From NCBI GenBank assembly GCA_044238605.1, contig JBIICY010000002.1, positions 186,001 to 250,000 of the forward strand: 64,000 bases of DNA, in the 5' to 3' direction. A program made the position numbers and the translations under genes. Of the stretch, positions 1-9,111 are shown in pieces. The DNA comes from UBA10438 sp044238605. Its GTDB lineage: Bacteria > Bacteroidota > Ignavibacteria > Kapaibacteriales > Kapaibacteriaceae. The notes under the pieces were generated by a model. The model saw only the letters and a program-made list of their open reading frames with translations, did not search any database and was not told where the DNA came from. How positions within the stretch are numbered: the stretch's first letter is position 1; the number at the start of each line of letters is the position of its first letter.

Positions 1-153
1 AACAGAATCGTTCAACGGAAGAACATACAGACAGGCATCACTGCTGGCTCTATGATACAGGTTATGAGTGGACTATCGGCCGGAGATATCATCATTGACA
101 AGGGTGTAACAACTGTCGCTGACGGACAAACCGTGAAGGTGGTGAACAAGTAA
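1..153 (+). CDS. RND efflux periplasmic adaptor (HlyD/MFP family), C-terminal fragment
   Basis: The frame open from base 1 encodes about 50 residues ending in ADGQTVKVVNK and stops at 151-153. The pattern GLSAGDIIIDKGVTTVADG is typical of the C-terminal membrane-proximal end of membrane fusion proteins, which bridge an RND pump and an outer membrane channel. The stop codon overlaps the start of the RND pump by one base (TAATG), so the two are translationally coupled. The gene is cut by the window edge. The call rests on this short tail plus its neighbour. Confidence 0.75.
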   Translation, partial: NRIVQRKNIQTGITAGSMIQVMSGLSAGDIIIDKGVTTVADGQTVKVVNK

Positions 154-3100
154 TGAGCATGCAACATCACAAGTCCTTTCCCATCACAGCGTGGGCGGTT
201 GAGAATCGTACTACCATCTATGTGATGTCCTTGATCATCTCGCTTCTCGGAATCATCACGTACATCAGATTACCCAAAGAACAGTTCCCAGACATTGTCG
301 TTCCCACGGTATTGGTAACGACAATCCAGGCCGGGATGACGCCAACCGACATCGAAAATCTCATCACGCGGCCTATTGAAAAGCAGATGAAGTCTGTGGC
401 CGACGTGAAGAAAGTAACAAGCTCTAGTCTGCCTGACGCGTCTGTTGTTGTTGTTGAGTTTACAACAGGCATCGACCCTGTTGTGGCTAAACAACGCGTT
501 TCCGATGCTGTTGATAAATCTCGCACGGATTTGCCGAATCAGCTTACAAAGGAGCCTCAAGTAGCGGAGATTGATTTTTCTGAGTTCCCAATCATGAACG
601 TGAACATTTCAGGTTCTGTTGGTATGGGTGCTCTGAAGCAGTTTGCTGATGAACTTCAGGATAAGCTTGAGTCGCTTCCCGAAATTCGTCGCGTTGATAT
701 CATCGGCTCTCTAGACAAGGAAGTCCGTGTAGATATCGATCCATACCGCCTGCAGGCAATGGGAATGTCCTTTGATGATGTCTCCCGTGCTATTCAGTTT
801 GAGAACATGAATATCTCCGGTGGAGAGCTGCTCAATGACGGTGTGCGACGAAACATTCAAATCAGTGGGGAGTTCGCTTCGGTAGAACAGATCAGCAACG
901 TGGTTGTGCGAAGTATGCGAGGAGCCACTGCATATGTCAGAGACATTGCAACGGTAACCGAGACTACAAAGGAACAACAGAGCTTTGCCCGACTTGACGG
1001 GAAAGACGTCATCACATTAGCCGTGTTGAAGAAGGCAGGCGAGAACCTCATCAACGCATCCGATCAGATTCAGGCTATTGTGGCTGAGTACCAAAAGACG
1101 AGACTGCCGAAAAGCGTATCGGTAACGATAACCAACGACCAGTCCGTTGCCACCCGAATCAATCTTACCGATCTTATCAATACCATTATCATCGGTTTTC
1201 TGCTGGTTACCGTTGTATTGATGTTTTTCATGGGCGTTCAGAATGCGTTGTTCGTTGGGTTGGCTACGCCACTGTCTTCGTTCATCGCATTCTTGATCAT
1301 GCCGAGTTTCGATTTTACCTTCAACGTTGTTGTAACGTTCGGTTTTCTCCTGGCACTCGGAATTGTTGTAGATGACGCTATCGTCGTCATTGAGAACACC
1401 CACCGTCTCCATACGAAGCACAATGTTGACATTAAAACTGCCGCGAAATGTGCTGCAGCTGAGGTGTTTGCTCCTGTGGTTGCTGGTACCCTGACTACTC
1501 TCGCCCCTTTCGTGCCTCTCCTGTTCTGGCCAGGGCTGGTTGGGGAGTTCATGGTCTACCTGCCATCGATTCTTATCATCACACTAACTGCATCATTGAT
1601 TGTTGCCTACATCATGAATCCGGTTTTTGCTGTGGACTTCATGGACCGCAAGCCGGTGGTGTTGACGAAGCGATTGCTAACAACGTATGGCATCGTGCTT
1701 GGCTTACTGAGTGTTGTGGGTATCGCAACAGGACAACTCTGGATAACGACGCTCGTGCTCTTCGGCATCACATTCTGGTACGTCAACAGGGCCTACATCA
1801 CGCCGCGCTTGATACGCCCGTTTCAAGATCGAACACTGCCGGGAATCATGGATCTCTACCGCCGTGTGTTGCACTGGGCGCTGGCCGGTAGCCGTCCATG
1901 GCAGGTCATTGGTTCAATGGTTGCCTTGTTGATCGCTACAATTATGCTCATGGTTGTGGCAGGGCCCGAGACAACATTCTTTCCAAGCGCTGATCCAAAC
2001 TATGCTTATGTCTATGTGCAGCTACCGGTCGGTACGGATGCCCACGAGACCGATTCTGTTGTTCGGGTGATTGAATCCCGCATCAATCGTGTAATTGGAC
2101 CAAAGAACCCACTGGTAATGTCTGTGATTTCCAATGTAGGGTTGGGTGCTGGTGATCCACGTAATCCAGATCGAACCGTTACTCCTCACAAGGGCAAGGT
2201 TACCGTTGCCTTTGTTGAATACAGTAAGCGCGGCGGGGTAAGTACGAGTCAGTATTTGGTAGCGTTCCGAAAAGCAGTTGCTGACATTCCCGGCGCCGAA
2301 ATTGTCGTGGACCAGGAAGCTAGCGGTCCGCCAACCGGAAAGCCAGTTAACATTGAGATCAGCGGTGACGATTTTGAACAACTCACGGAGTTATCAGAAC
2401 GAGTTCGACGATTCATCGTTGATACTGCGAAGATTGCAGGAATTGAACGCCTCAAGAGCGACTTAGTCCGCAACAAGCCTGAACTTGCCATCGTGATCGA
2501 TCGCGAACGAGCAAACTCAGAAGGTATCTCGACAGCACAAATCGGAATGGTTCTTCGCAGCAATATGTACGGGGTAGAGGCAACGAAGTTCCGTGCTGGA
2601 GAGGAAGAGTACCCAGTTCAGGTCCGCGCGATGGAGTCAGTTCGAGGCAACGCCGAAGCGTTGTTAAACCAGCCTGTTTCGTTCTTCGATATGAGTAGCG
2701 GAAGATATCGGCAGGTTCCAATAGCTTCGATCGCGTCTCTTGAATACACGTCAACATATGCGGGAATCAACCGCAAGAACCAGCGTCGAGTTGTAACACT
2801 CAGTTCTAACCTATTGCAGGGATTTAATGAGAACAAGGTGAACAACAACATTCGTGAAGCGCTGGCAGGATTTAACGTGCCAGACGGTTATGCGGTTCAA
2901 CTTACTGGTGCACAGGAAGAGCAGAAAGAAAGTGCGAGCTTTCTTGGGTTTGCCTTCATGGTTGCTGCGCTCCTCATCTTTATGATCATGGTTACGCAGT
3001 TCAATTCCGTAGCTAAACCGATTCTTATCATGGTAACGGTGCTGTTCAGTCTTATCGGCGTCTTGCTAGGCTTTGTCATTTTCAGAATGACGTTCTCCGT

Positions 3101-3524
3101 TGCCATTACAGGCGTGGGTATCGTTGCCCTCGGTGGAATTGTTGTTCGTAACGGCATCGTGCTTCTGGACTTTACGGACGTGCTGCTGTCTCAGGGATGG
3201 AAGCTCCGTAGAGCGATTATCGAAGGCGGGGCAATCCGATTCAATCCGGTTATCCTAACTGCAGGCGCTACCATTCTGGGTCTTATCCCGCTGGCTGTAG
3301 GACTGAACATTGACTTCTGGGCGCTCATCAACCTACGCGATCCTCACATTCATATAGGATCTGACAGCGTAGCGTTCTGGGGGCCGCTTGCATGGTCAAT
3401 CGTGTTCGGACTAGGCTTCTCGACATTCCTTACGCTCGTCGTTGTACCTTGCATGTACTACTTGCTGGCACGGCGATCAATCATGCGCGAACGCCGCAAG
3501 CGTCTTCGGGCGGCACGGGGCTAG
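153..3524 (+). CDS. RND-family efflux transporter permease (AcrB-like)
   Basis: 1123 residues, normal for the AcrB/hydrophobe-amphiphile efflux family, which uses the proton gradient to export substrates across the envelope. TM1 is near residues 20-40. The GIVVDDAIVVIEN motif in TM4 places the proton-relay aspartates at residues 407-408, the same numbers as in E. coli AcrB. A second membrane half follows about residue 925. The position equivalent to AcrB Lys940 lies in a VVRNG context, so Arg replaces Lys. Two large periplasmic loops are present. It forms an operon with the upstream adaptor through a 1-base overlap. No outer membrane channel gene follows. The substrate cannot be told from sequence. 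Confidence 0.93.
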   Translation: MSMQHHKSFPITAWAVENRTTIYVMSLIISLLGIITYIRLPKEQFPDIVVPTVLVTTIQAGMTPTDIENLITRPIEKQMKSVADVKKVTSSSLPDASVVVVEFTTGIDPVVAKQRVSDAVDKSRTDLPNQLTKEPQVAEIDFSEFPIMNVNISGSVGMGALKQFADELQDKLESLPEIRRVDIIGSLDKEVRVDIDPYRLQAMGMSFDDVSRAIQFENMNISGGELLNDGVRRNIQISGEFASVEQISNVVVRSMRGATAYVRDIATVTETTKEQQSFARLDGKDVITLAVLKKAGENLINASDQIQAIVAEYQKTRLPKSVSVTITNDQSVATRINLTDLINTIIIGFLLVTVVLMFFMGVQNALFVGLATPLSSFIAFLIMPSFDFTFNVVVTFGFLLALGIVVDDAIVVIENTHRLHTKHNVDIKTAAKCAAAEVFAPVVAGTLTTLAPFVPLLFWPGLVGEFMVYLPSILIITLTASLIVAYIMNPVFAVDFMDRKPVVLTKRLLTTYGIVLGLLSVVGIATGQLWITTLVLFGITFWYVNRAYITPRLIRPFQDRTLPGIMDLYRRVLHWALAGSRPWQVIGSMVALLIATIMLMVVAGPETTFFPSADPNYAYVYVQLPVGTDAHETDSVVRVIESRINRVIGPKNPLVMSVISNVGLGAGDPRNPDRTVTPHKGKVTVAFVEYSKRGGVSTSQYLVAFRKAVADIPGAEIVVDQEASGPPTGKPVNIEISGDDFEQLTELSERVRRFIVDTAKIAGIERLKSDLVRNKPELAIVIDRERANSEGISTAQIGMVLRSNMYGVEATKFRAGEEEYPVQVRAMESVRGNAEALLNQPVSFFDMSSGRYRQVPIASIASLEYTSTYAGINRKNQRRVVTLSSNLLQGFNENKVNNNIREALAGFNVPDGYAVQLTGAQEEQKESASFLGFAFMVAALLIFMIMVTQFNSVAKPILIMVTVLFSLIGVLLGFVIFRMTFSVAITGVGIVALGGIVVRNGIVLLDFTDVLLSQGWKLRRAIIEGGAIRFNPVILTAGATILGLIPLAVGLNIDFWALINLRDPHIHIGSDSVAFWGPLAWSIVFGLGFSTFLTLVVVPCMYYLLARRSIMRERRKRLRAARG

Positions 3525-3527
3525 GGT

Positions 3528-4043
3528 CTACTTCTTCGGTTCGAACTTTAGGGCTGCGCTGTTTACACAATAGCGCAGCCCTGTTGGTTTTGGGCCATCT
3601 TCGAAAACATGCCCAAGATGTGCGCCGCACCGAGCACAAAGAATCTCAACTCTGCGCTCGTAGACCAGCGTCCGATCATCGTGATTCTCGATGTTGGACT
3701 CAGCGATTGGGGCATAAAAGGACGGCCATCCTGACCCTGAATCATACTTGGTGGAACTTTCAAAGAGCTCAGTTTCGCAGCAGCGGCATACGTAGGTTCC
3801 GCTGGCGTGATGATTCCAGAACTTACCAGTAAATGCACGCTCGGTACCTTTCTTCCGGGCTATGCGAAACTCTTCATCGGTAAGAAGTGCACGCCATTCT
3901 GCATCGGTTTTCTCGATTTTATCCATTACTGTGGTTGTCTTCGTAGTTGATGAATAGATGCGAATGCTCTTTGCTGGAGGTTTACCAGTCTGCTGTGCGC
4001 AGGCCAGTACAGTGCAGAGTGTTATAGCGACAAGGAATTTCAT
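3528..4043 (-). CDS. msrB: Peptide methionine-R-sulfoxide reductase, probable lipoprotein
   Basis: 171 residues from the ATG at 4043; longer in-frame extensions run into truA. MsrB reduces methionine-R-sulfoxide in damaged proteins. The structural zinc cysteines (CRCC and CARCG), the GSGWPSF segment, GAHLGHVFEDGP and the catalytic Cys in RYCVNS are all present. Residues 1-15 form a hydrophobic leader ending LAC, a relaxed lipobox, so the enzyme is probably exported and lipid-anchored. The gene starts one base after the truA stop, so the two are co-transcribed. It converges on the RND gene with a 3-base gap. Confidence 0.93.
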   Translation of the reverse strand: MKFLVAITLCTVLACAQQTGKPPAKSIRIYSSTTKTTTVMDKIEKTDAEWRALLTDEEFRIARKKGTERAFTGKFWNHHASGTYVCRCCETELFESSTKYDSGSGWPSFYAPIAESNIENHDDRTLVYERRVEILCARCGAHLGHVFEDGPKPTGLRYCVNSAALKFEPKK

Positions 4044-4044
4044 G

Positions 4045-4818
4045 CTACAGTCGAATTGTTGGAACGATATCAGGAATCGGCCCCTTCTCATACTGAACAC
4101 TCGAAAGGAACAGGCCTGACGGAGCCGCCGTTTCCCAACGTTGAGAACTTTCCTTGCCAACCAAGAGTTCCGGGATAGCATCCGGCCGCAGGCCCCCTCT
4201 ACCAACTTCGACAATGGCACCTACCATCTGTCTGACCATGTTCCATAGAAAGTGACTGCCCACTACGTGCACAACTAGCAGAGGAGAATGATCAATGAGA
4301 GCACATCGCATAAGCTCCACTTTTGTTGACTTCTCATCTGGATCATCGCGGGTAAAGGTCCGGAAATCATGAAAACCCTCAAACATTGAGCAGGCCCTTT
4401 GCATTGCCGGAACGTTCAGAGTATCCTTGATCCACCATACATGCCGTTTTCCGAATGCCGTTCTGCGCTGAGCAATCTGATACATGTAGGACCGCGATAC
4501 GGCATGATGTCGTGCATGAAACTTCTCATGGGCCTTTTCAACTGCAACAACATTAATGTCCGCTGGAAGAAGGTCGTTCACCTTCATGCGAAGCACATGC
4601 GGTGCAAGCATCGTATCGGCATGAAGGTGTGCAACTTGAGCTAAGGCGTGGACTCCAGCATCGGTCCTGCCCGACCCCATGAACTCAAATGCACTGGTCT
4701 TTAAAGCCCCTTCAAGTGCTCCAATCAGCTCTCCCTGAACAGTGCGAGCATTTTTCTGCGCCTGCCAGCCCGAATACCTTGTACCTTCGTATTCGATCGT
4801 AAACTTATAACGTGCCAT
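4045..4818 (-). CDS. truA: tRNA pseudouridine(38-40) synthase TruA
   Basis: 257 residues starting MARYKFTIEYEG. TruA isomerises uridines 38-40 in the anticodon arm of tRNAs. The signature GSGRTDAGVHA holds the catalytic Asp at residue 53. HFLWNMVRQMVG near the C-terminus is the second conserved block. The start is fixed by the classical N-terminus. An upstream in-frame extension would run into the Nudix gene. The start codon lies in CATG at 4816-4819, which also supplies the start of the divergent Nudix gene. Confidence 0.96.
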   Translation of the reverse strand: MARYKFTIEYEGTRYSGWQAQKNARTVQGELIGALEGALKTSAFEFMGSGRTDAGVHALAQVAHLHADTMLAPHVLRMKVNDLLPADINVVAVEKAHEKFHARHHAVSRSYMYQIAQRRTAFGKRHVWWIKDTLNVPAMQRACSMFEGFHDFRTFTRDDPDEKSTKVELMRCALIDHSPLLVVHVVGSHFLWNMVRQMVGAIVEVGRGGLRPDAIPELLVGKESSQRWETAAPSGLFLSSVQYEKGPIPDIVPTIRL

Positions 4819-5404
4819 GAAGCAAGATACGGACATCTCAGGGGGCAGGCGAGCCCTTATCACTTCGCTGCAATTGTACGGCACTCGGTTTCCCGAAGAA
4901 CGAGACGTTGTGGACCGAATGCTGGAGTTTGTGCATCGCCAGCCTGCGTGTTTCGAGCGGTCTACCGAAGAGGGACATCTTACAGGTTCAGCATGGATTG
5001 TTCATCCAGCTGATGGTCGTGTGCTGCTTACGCATCACAGAAAGCTCAACAAGTGGCTCCAGCTGGGCGGACATGCTGACGGCGTCGAAGACCTACTGCA
5101 AGTGGCAGTAACAGAGGCCCGCGAAGAGTCTGGAATATTACAGTTTGTTGTGCTGGAACACGACATATTTGACATTGATATCCATATGATTCCTGCTCGA
5201 AAGAACGAACCGGAACATTTCCACTTTGATGTGCGTTACCTGCTGCGTGCCGTTACCGAAGCGTATACAGTGAGCGATGAATCACATGATCTTGCGTGGA
5301 TCGATACCTTGATGATGAGCACTCTTACAACAGAGTCCTCAATGATTCGGATGGCGGTAAAATGGGACGGTATCAGAAAACGATCCACATCAATGCACCC
5401 ATAG
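4817..5404 (+). CDS. Nudix hydrolase
   Basis: 195 residues. The Nudix box GxxxxxExxxxxxxREUxEExGU is intact in GGHADGVEDLLQ followed by TEAREESGI. The family hydrolyses nucleoside diphosphates linked to another moiety, using metal bound by the box glutamates; the substrate is unknown here. About 55 residues precede the fold (GSAWIVHPADGRVLLTHH). The ATG overlaps the truA ATG on the other strand within a single CATG, so there is no intergenic space and any promoter lies inside truA. The end overlaps the next gene by 43 bases. Confidence 0.85.
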   Translation: MKQDTDISGGRRALITSLQLYGTRFPEERDVVDRMLEFVHRQPACFERSTEEGHLTGSAWIVHPADGRVLLTHHRKLNKWLQLGGHADGVEDLLQVAVTEAREESGILQFVVLEHDIFDIDIHMIPARKNEPEHFHFDVRYLLRAVTEAYTVSDESHDLAWIDTLMMSTLTTESSMIRMAVKWDGIRKRSTSMHP

Positions 5405-5829
5405 AAGAGGTGTTTCACTTCCACGACGATACCCGTAATCTTATCAAGATCACGCCGCCGTCTATCAAGGTACGTTTTACGACGCGTGGGGCAACGGGGC
5501 TAGGGCAGGACATCTTCCTGTCTGTTAAGCAGTTCGGACTTGTGCAGACATCGTGGCATGTGCGCATTACGGAGTACCAGCCTCCGGAGACGATGGTCGA
5601 TGAGCAGATCAAGGGACCGTTTGCTACATGGAAACAAACTCGACACGTTGCGGCAACGCAACTTGGAGCAACGTTGACCGATACCGTAGAGTACACGCTA
5701 CCATTTGGCGCGTTGGGAAGGTTGGCTGACACTCTGTTTGTCCGCAAACAGATAGAAAACATGTTCGCCTACCGTCAACAGGCTACCAAGAAACTGCTAG
5801 AACTTAGCGCCTCGCAGAAGATGCAGTAA
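5362..5829 (+). CDS. SRPBCC-family ligand-binding protein (polyketide cyclase/CoxG-like)
   Basis: 155 residues from ATG 5362 (MGRYQKTIHINAPIEEVF). The start INAPIEEVFHFHDD, the central GxG, and a long C-terminal helix (ADTLFVRKQIENMFAYRQ) fit the START/Bet v1 helix-grip fold. These proteins bind hydrophobic ligands; no catalytic residue can be assigned. A longer frame from 5296 lies inside the Nudix gene and lacks family similarity, so the later start is preferred. The 43-base overlap with the Nudix gene suggests co-transcription. The 3' end overlaps mrdA by 26 bases, tail to tail. Confidence 0.75.
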   Translation: MGRYQKTIHINAPIEEVFHFHDDTRNLIKITPPSIKVRFTTRGATGLGQDIFLSVKQFGLVQTSWHVRITEYQPPETMVDEQIKGPFATWKQTRHVAATQLGATLTDTVEYTLPFGALGRLADTLFVRKQIENMFAYRQQATKKLLELSASQKMQ

Positions 5830-7768
5830 CAAGAGCAGTTGGAGTGGGTATCACTGCAGTAGGTTTTGGCCGGGGTGCTTGAGCAAAAGGCCCTTGCGTT
5901 TGCGGTTGCTCGTCATTCGGAGCAACTTGCTGCGGTGTGCTTCCGGGTTTCTTCTTCCACACGCTGTCTCGTGGTACATCAGCAGGCCATGTTCTGTTGA
6001 AGTACAGCTCAAGGAGCTTTCGAGCAATTGGAACAGCAAATGATGCCCCGAACCCTTGTCCTTCACCAGTTACCACCATTGCAATCTTGGGGTTTTCTAA
6101 AGGGGCGAAACAAATAAACCACGACTGATCTTTGTTTCCTCCAGATGCTTCGGCAGTTCCCGTTTTTCCGCAGACGTTAAGTCCAGGTACATCTGCCCCT
6201 CGAGCGGTTCCGTTCTTGACCACCTCGCGCATTGCCAGTTTTACCACATCAAAGTACTCTGGATTGATAGGTATCCGGCGGGTCTCATAGGCAACTTTTG
6301 CACGTCTCTTTAAGGTCTTGCTGTAGATCTCGCGGACCGCATGTGGCTGATGCCATGAACCACCGTTTGCCAGTGCAGCAGTATATGCTACGAGTTGAAG
6401 TGGCGTTACGTTTACTTCACCCTGACCAATACCCCAGTTCATGAATGCATAGGGTGTCCAGTTCTTTGGACCTAATCGGCGGTCCATGTATTGTTTGGAG
6501 GGGAGCACGCCTTTACCATCTTCACCAGATGGTATGTCCATCATCGTGCGTTGACCAAACCCGAACATCGTTCCATAGCGATGAAAACGCTCTGCTCCGA
6601 TTTTTAACCCCAGCTGATAGTAGAATGCATTGCACGAGACCTGTATAGCAAATGAGCAGTCAATCATGCCGTGTTTGCCACCGTGACACTTGGCAAAGCG
6701 GTTGCCATACTGAAAGCCCCCAGCACAGTTGAGCTTTGTAGTAGGCTTGATGATTCCTTCCTGGAGAGCCATGAGCGTCATGAGCGGCTTCCAGGTAGAA
6801 CCCGGGTGATACATAGAATTTGCAGCACGGTTCAAAAGGGGAATGCCAGGGTCGCGAAAGATCTGGTTGTAATACGACCGTGCTGTTTTGCCAGCGAATT
6901 GGCGTAGGTCATAGTCGGGTTTACTGGCATAACAGAGAACTTCTCCACTAGCAGGGTCTAGGGCAACCACAGAACCCTTCGAAGAGCCGAGGAGCTTTTC
7001 TGCAAGTTCCTGCAGCTCGGTATCGAGTCCGAGGTATAAATCGTCGCCTTCTAATCCATACTGGTCGCTTTTTCCATCGTTGAAGCTTTCAACCTTTTGA
7101 CCATTCTTGTTTACCGCAATAAACTGTGTGCCTTTCTGTCCTCGAATTGCAACTTCGTAGGACTTCTCAAGACCAGTCTGACCAGTCATGTCACCCGGCG
7201 CATAGGCATCGCCAAGTTTCTTTAACTGCCATTCAGCAACTTCACGCGTATACCCCAACAGGTGTGCTGCGTTGCCATCAAAGGCATACAAGCGCTTTGG
7301 GTCGATAATGATATCAACACCACGAAGACCATCACGTTGTTCTTCGATCTGCGCAACCAGCTCGACTGGAATGTCGCGACCATAGGAAAGTTTCGCAGCC
7401 GCAAACTTGTTGTAAGCGGCCGACTTTTGAACGTCTTGCCAAATCAAGGAGTCGGAAACACCTAAGATCCTGGACAATTGACTACACGACTCTCGATTGA
7501 ACTCATAGGGTGTTATCGTAACTGAGAAACCTGGTGCATTCTGTACGATCGCCCGTCCGTAGCGGTCGTAAATCATTCCACGAAATGGTTCTGTGGATAC
7601 TTGCTTAATGGCCTGCGCTTCAGCCTTTAGCTTGTAACGATTTCCTTGAATGATCTGCAGATATCCAAGGCGTGCAACATAAATCACGCTTATCGCGAGG
7701 ATCACGTAGCGAAGAATTCGCAGACGCTCAATAGATCCAAACGCTGAACCTTGATTCTTGAAACTCAT
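5804..7768 (-). CDS. mrdA: Penicillin-binding protein 2, elongasome transpeptidase
   Basis: 654 residues. One N-terminal TM (about 20-40) anchors it in the inner membrane, then a PBP dimerisation domain (EPFRGMIYDRYGR), then the transpeptidase domain. Active-site motifs are visible: STWK with Ser324, SCN in IQVSCNAFYY, and KTG with Lys535. It crosslinks peptidoglycan during cell elongation. A Pro/Gln-rich tail follows about residue 615. The start is the ATG overlapping the stop of the Wzy-like gene (ATGA). It is last in a leftward unit with polysaccharide genes rather than beside mreBCD/rodA, an unusual neighbourhood. Confidence 0.94.
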   Translation of the reverse strand: MSFKNQGSAFGSIERLRILRYVILAISVIYVARLGYLQIIQGNRYKLKAEAQAIKQVSTEPFRGMIYDRYGRAIVQNAPGFSVTITPYEFNRESCSQLSRILGVSDSLIWQDVQKSAAYNKFAAAKLSYGRDIPVELVAQIEEQRDGLRGVDIIIDPKRLYAFDGNAAHLLGYTREVAEWQLKKLGDAYAPGDMTGQTGLEKSYEVAIRGQKGTQFIAVNKNGQKVESFNDGKSDQYGLEGDDLYLGLDTELQELAEKLLGSSKGSVVALDPASGEVLCYASKPDYDLRQFAGKTARSYYNQIFRDPGIPLLNRAANSMYHPGSTWKPLMTLMALQEGIIKPTTKLNCAGGFQYGNRFAKCHGGKHGMIDCSFAIQVSCNAFYYQLGLKIGAERFHRYGTMFGFGQRTMMDIPSGEDGKGVLPSKQYMDRRLGPKNWTPYAFMNWGIGQGEVNVTPLQLVAYTAALANGGSWHQPHAVREIYSKTLKRRAKVAYETRRIPINPEYFDVVKLAMREVVKNGTARGADVPGLNVCGKTGTAEASGGNKDQSWFICFAPLENPKIAMVVTGEGQGFGASFAVPIARKLLELYFNRTWPADVPRDSVWKKKPGSTPQQVAPNDEQPQTQGPFAQAPRPKPTAVIPTPTALVTASSARR

Positions 7769-9108
7769 GCCTCTGCACTCTCCATATCGATACGGCGCAG
7801 GTCCTTGACGTGCTGTCCACAAATTGCTACACACGTGAACAGAAACGCCATCATGATGTTCCCATATCGTTGATCGAAAATACCGGCCATGAAAACATTG
7901 ACGTACAAGGCAGGGAAAAACGCTAAAACTCCGAATGCAACTCCACGCTTAAGAGGGCTTGTCCAGCGGGAGCGAAGCGCGATAGCATTCTTCAATGATT
8001 GAATGGTAAATCCAATAAGTGCGGAGAAGAGAATTATTGCTAGTGGAAAGCCTACTTTGTGGATCAGGCCAACATATCCTATGTGAACAAATGCAACGGT
8101 GTTGTGCCACCCCTCGATAGGCTGCCATGTTACGAACCTGGCTCTCAGCCCGCTTCCGCCCAGCGGATACTGCTTCACCTTCTTCCAGGCATTGTTTACT
8201 TCGATTAGCCGTGTTTCAAATGAGTGGTCGCCCCCTGAAAGCTGTGTGGAGGAGGCGAACCTCTTTTGAACAAGCCGAACAGCAATTTCAGCGAGCTTGG
8301 GGTTAAACGAATAGAACAGCACAACAGTTGTTCCAACAAGGGCAATGGACGAAACAATAATCGAAGCGTTTTGTCGCACCCGAAGAAAGAGCATGATGAT
8401 AAACAGGCAAACGAATACGAAGACCCAGAGAGTTCGGGTAAACGTTATGATCAACGCTCCAATGTTGATCAACAGAAAAGCAAACGTGAGGATCTTGCCC
8501 TTGATGTTTGTGTGAAACACTACAGCGATGCCTACGCAGATAGCGAGGAGGAATATCGGGCCAAGCAGAGCAGATCTCGAAGCAGTGATCTGGTATGCAT
8601 ACACCATGTTCTCTGCCATGCGGTTTTTAAAGTTATATGCGCTGTAAACAGACATCAAAACAGCCGATGAGCCGCACAGAGCAATGAACTGAGAGAAGGA
8701 GCGTTCGTCTTTGCCAAACTCCTCGCGAAGCGGGAAGTAGTAGAGCATCAACATGAAATACGACCAGTCAACTCCCCAGCCAAGCAACGCAGTTCCATTG
8801 AACTTTGCGATGGCCACGTTACCGATCGCCAGGACAACGAAGAGAACAAGCAGAAAGTCGGGCCACGATCTAATCAACCCCGGCTTGTTGGAACCAATTC
8901 TCCAGACCAGCCACATAAACAACGAGATCGTATAGAGACCACCCGAGATTGTTTCTGTGACCGAGATATCCTTACCAGTATCGGTAAGAAAGAGCGGAAG
9001 TCCGAGGAGAAGAATTCCGAGCCAAACTTTCGGAAAGCGCACCATCACCGCCGCTAGCACAAGGCCGCAGCATATGATAGGGAACAGTAATGACCATTCA
9101 AACTGCAT
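7765..9108 (-). CDS. O-antigen ligase/polymerase-like membrane protein (Wzy/WaaL family)
   Basis: 447 residues with roughly 11-12 hydrophobic segments. The Wzy_C-type loop is present near residues 300-345: GGSGLRARF, then GWHNTVAFVHIGYVGL. The HN and the following Gly-rich TM are family hallmarks. Such proteins polymerise or ligate lipid-linked glycans on the periplasmic face. The gene lies three bases after the Wzz-like gene, which supports polymerase over ligase, but sequence alone cannot separate the two. It overlaps mrdA by four bases. Confidence 0.82.
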   Translation of the reverse strand: MQFEWSLLFPIICCGLVLAAVMVRFPKVWLGILLLGLPLFLTDTGKDISVTETISGGLYTISLFMWLVWRIGSNKPGLIRSWPDFLLVLFVVLAIGNVAIAKFNGTALLGWGVDWSYFMLMLYYFPLREEFGKDERSFSQFIALCGSSAVLMSVYSAYNFKNRMAENMVYAYQITASRSALLGPIFLLAICVGIAVVFHTNIKGKILTFAFLLINIGALIITFTRTLWVFVFVCLFIIMLFLRVRQNASIIVSSIALVGTTVVLFYSFNPKLAEIAVRLVQKRFASSTQLSGGDHSFETRLIEVNNAWKKVKQYPLGGSGLRARFVTWQPIEGWHNTVAFVHIGYVGLIHKVGFPLAIILFSALIGFTIQSLKNAIALRSRWTSPLKRGVAFGVLAFFPALYVNVFMAGIFDQRYGNIMMAFLFTCVAICGQHVKDLRRIDMESAEA

Positions 9109-9111
9109 GGA

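Noticed and set aside
153..3524. RND pump C-terminus (LNLRDPHIHIGSDS) as a foreign insertion
   Set aside because: I believe this loop before the last TM helices is common in RND pumps of this phylum, and reading frame and topology continue normally.
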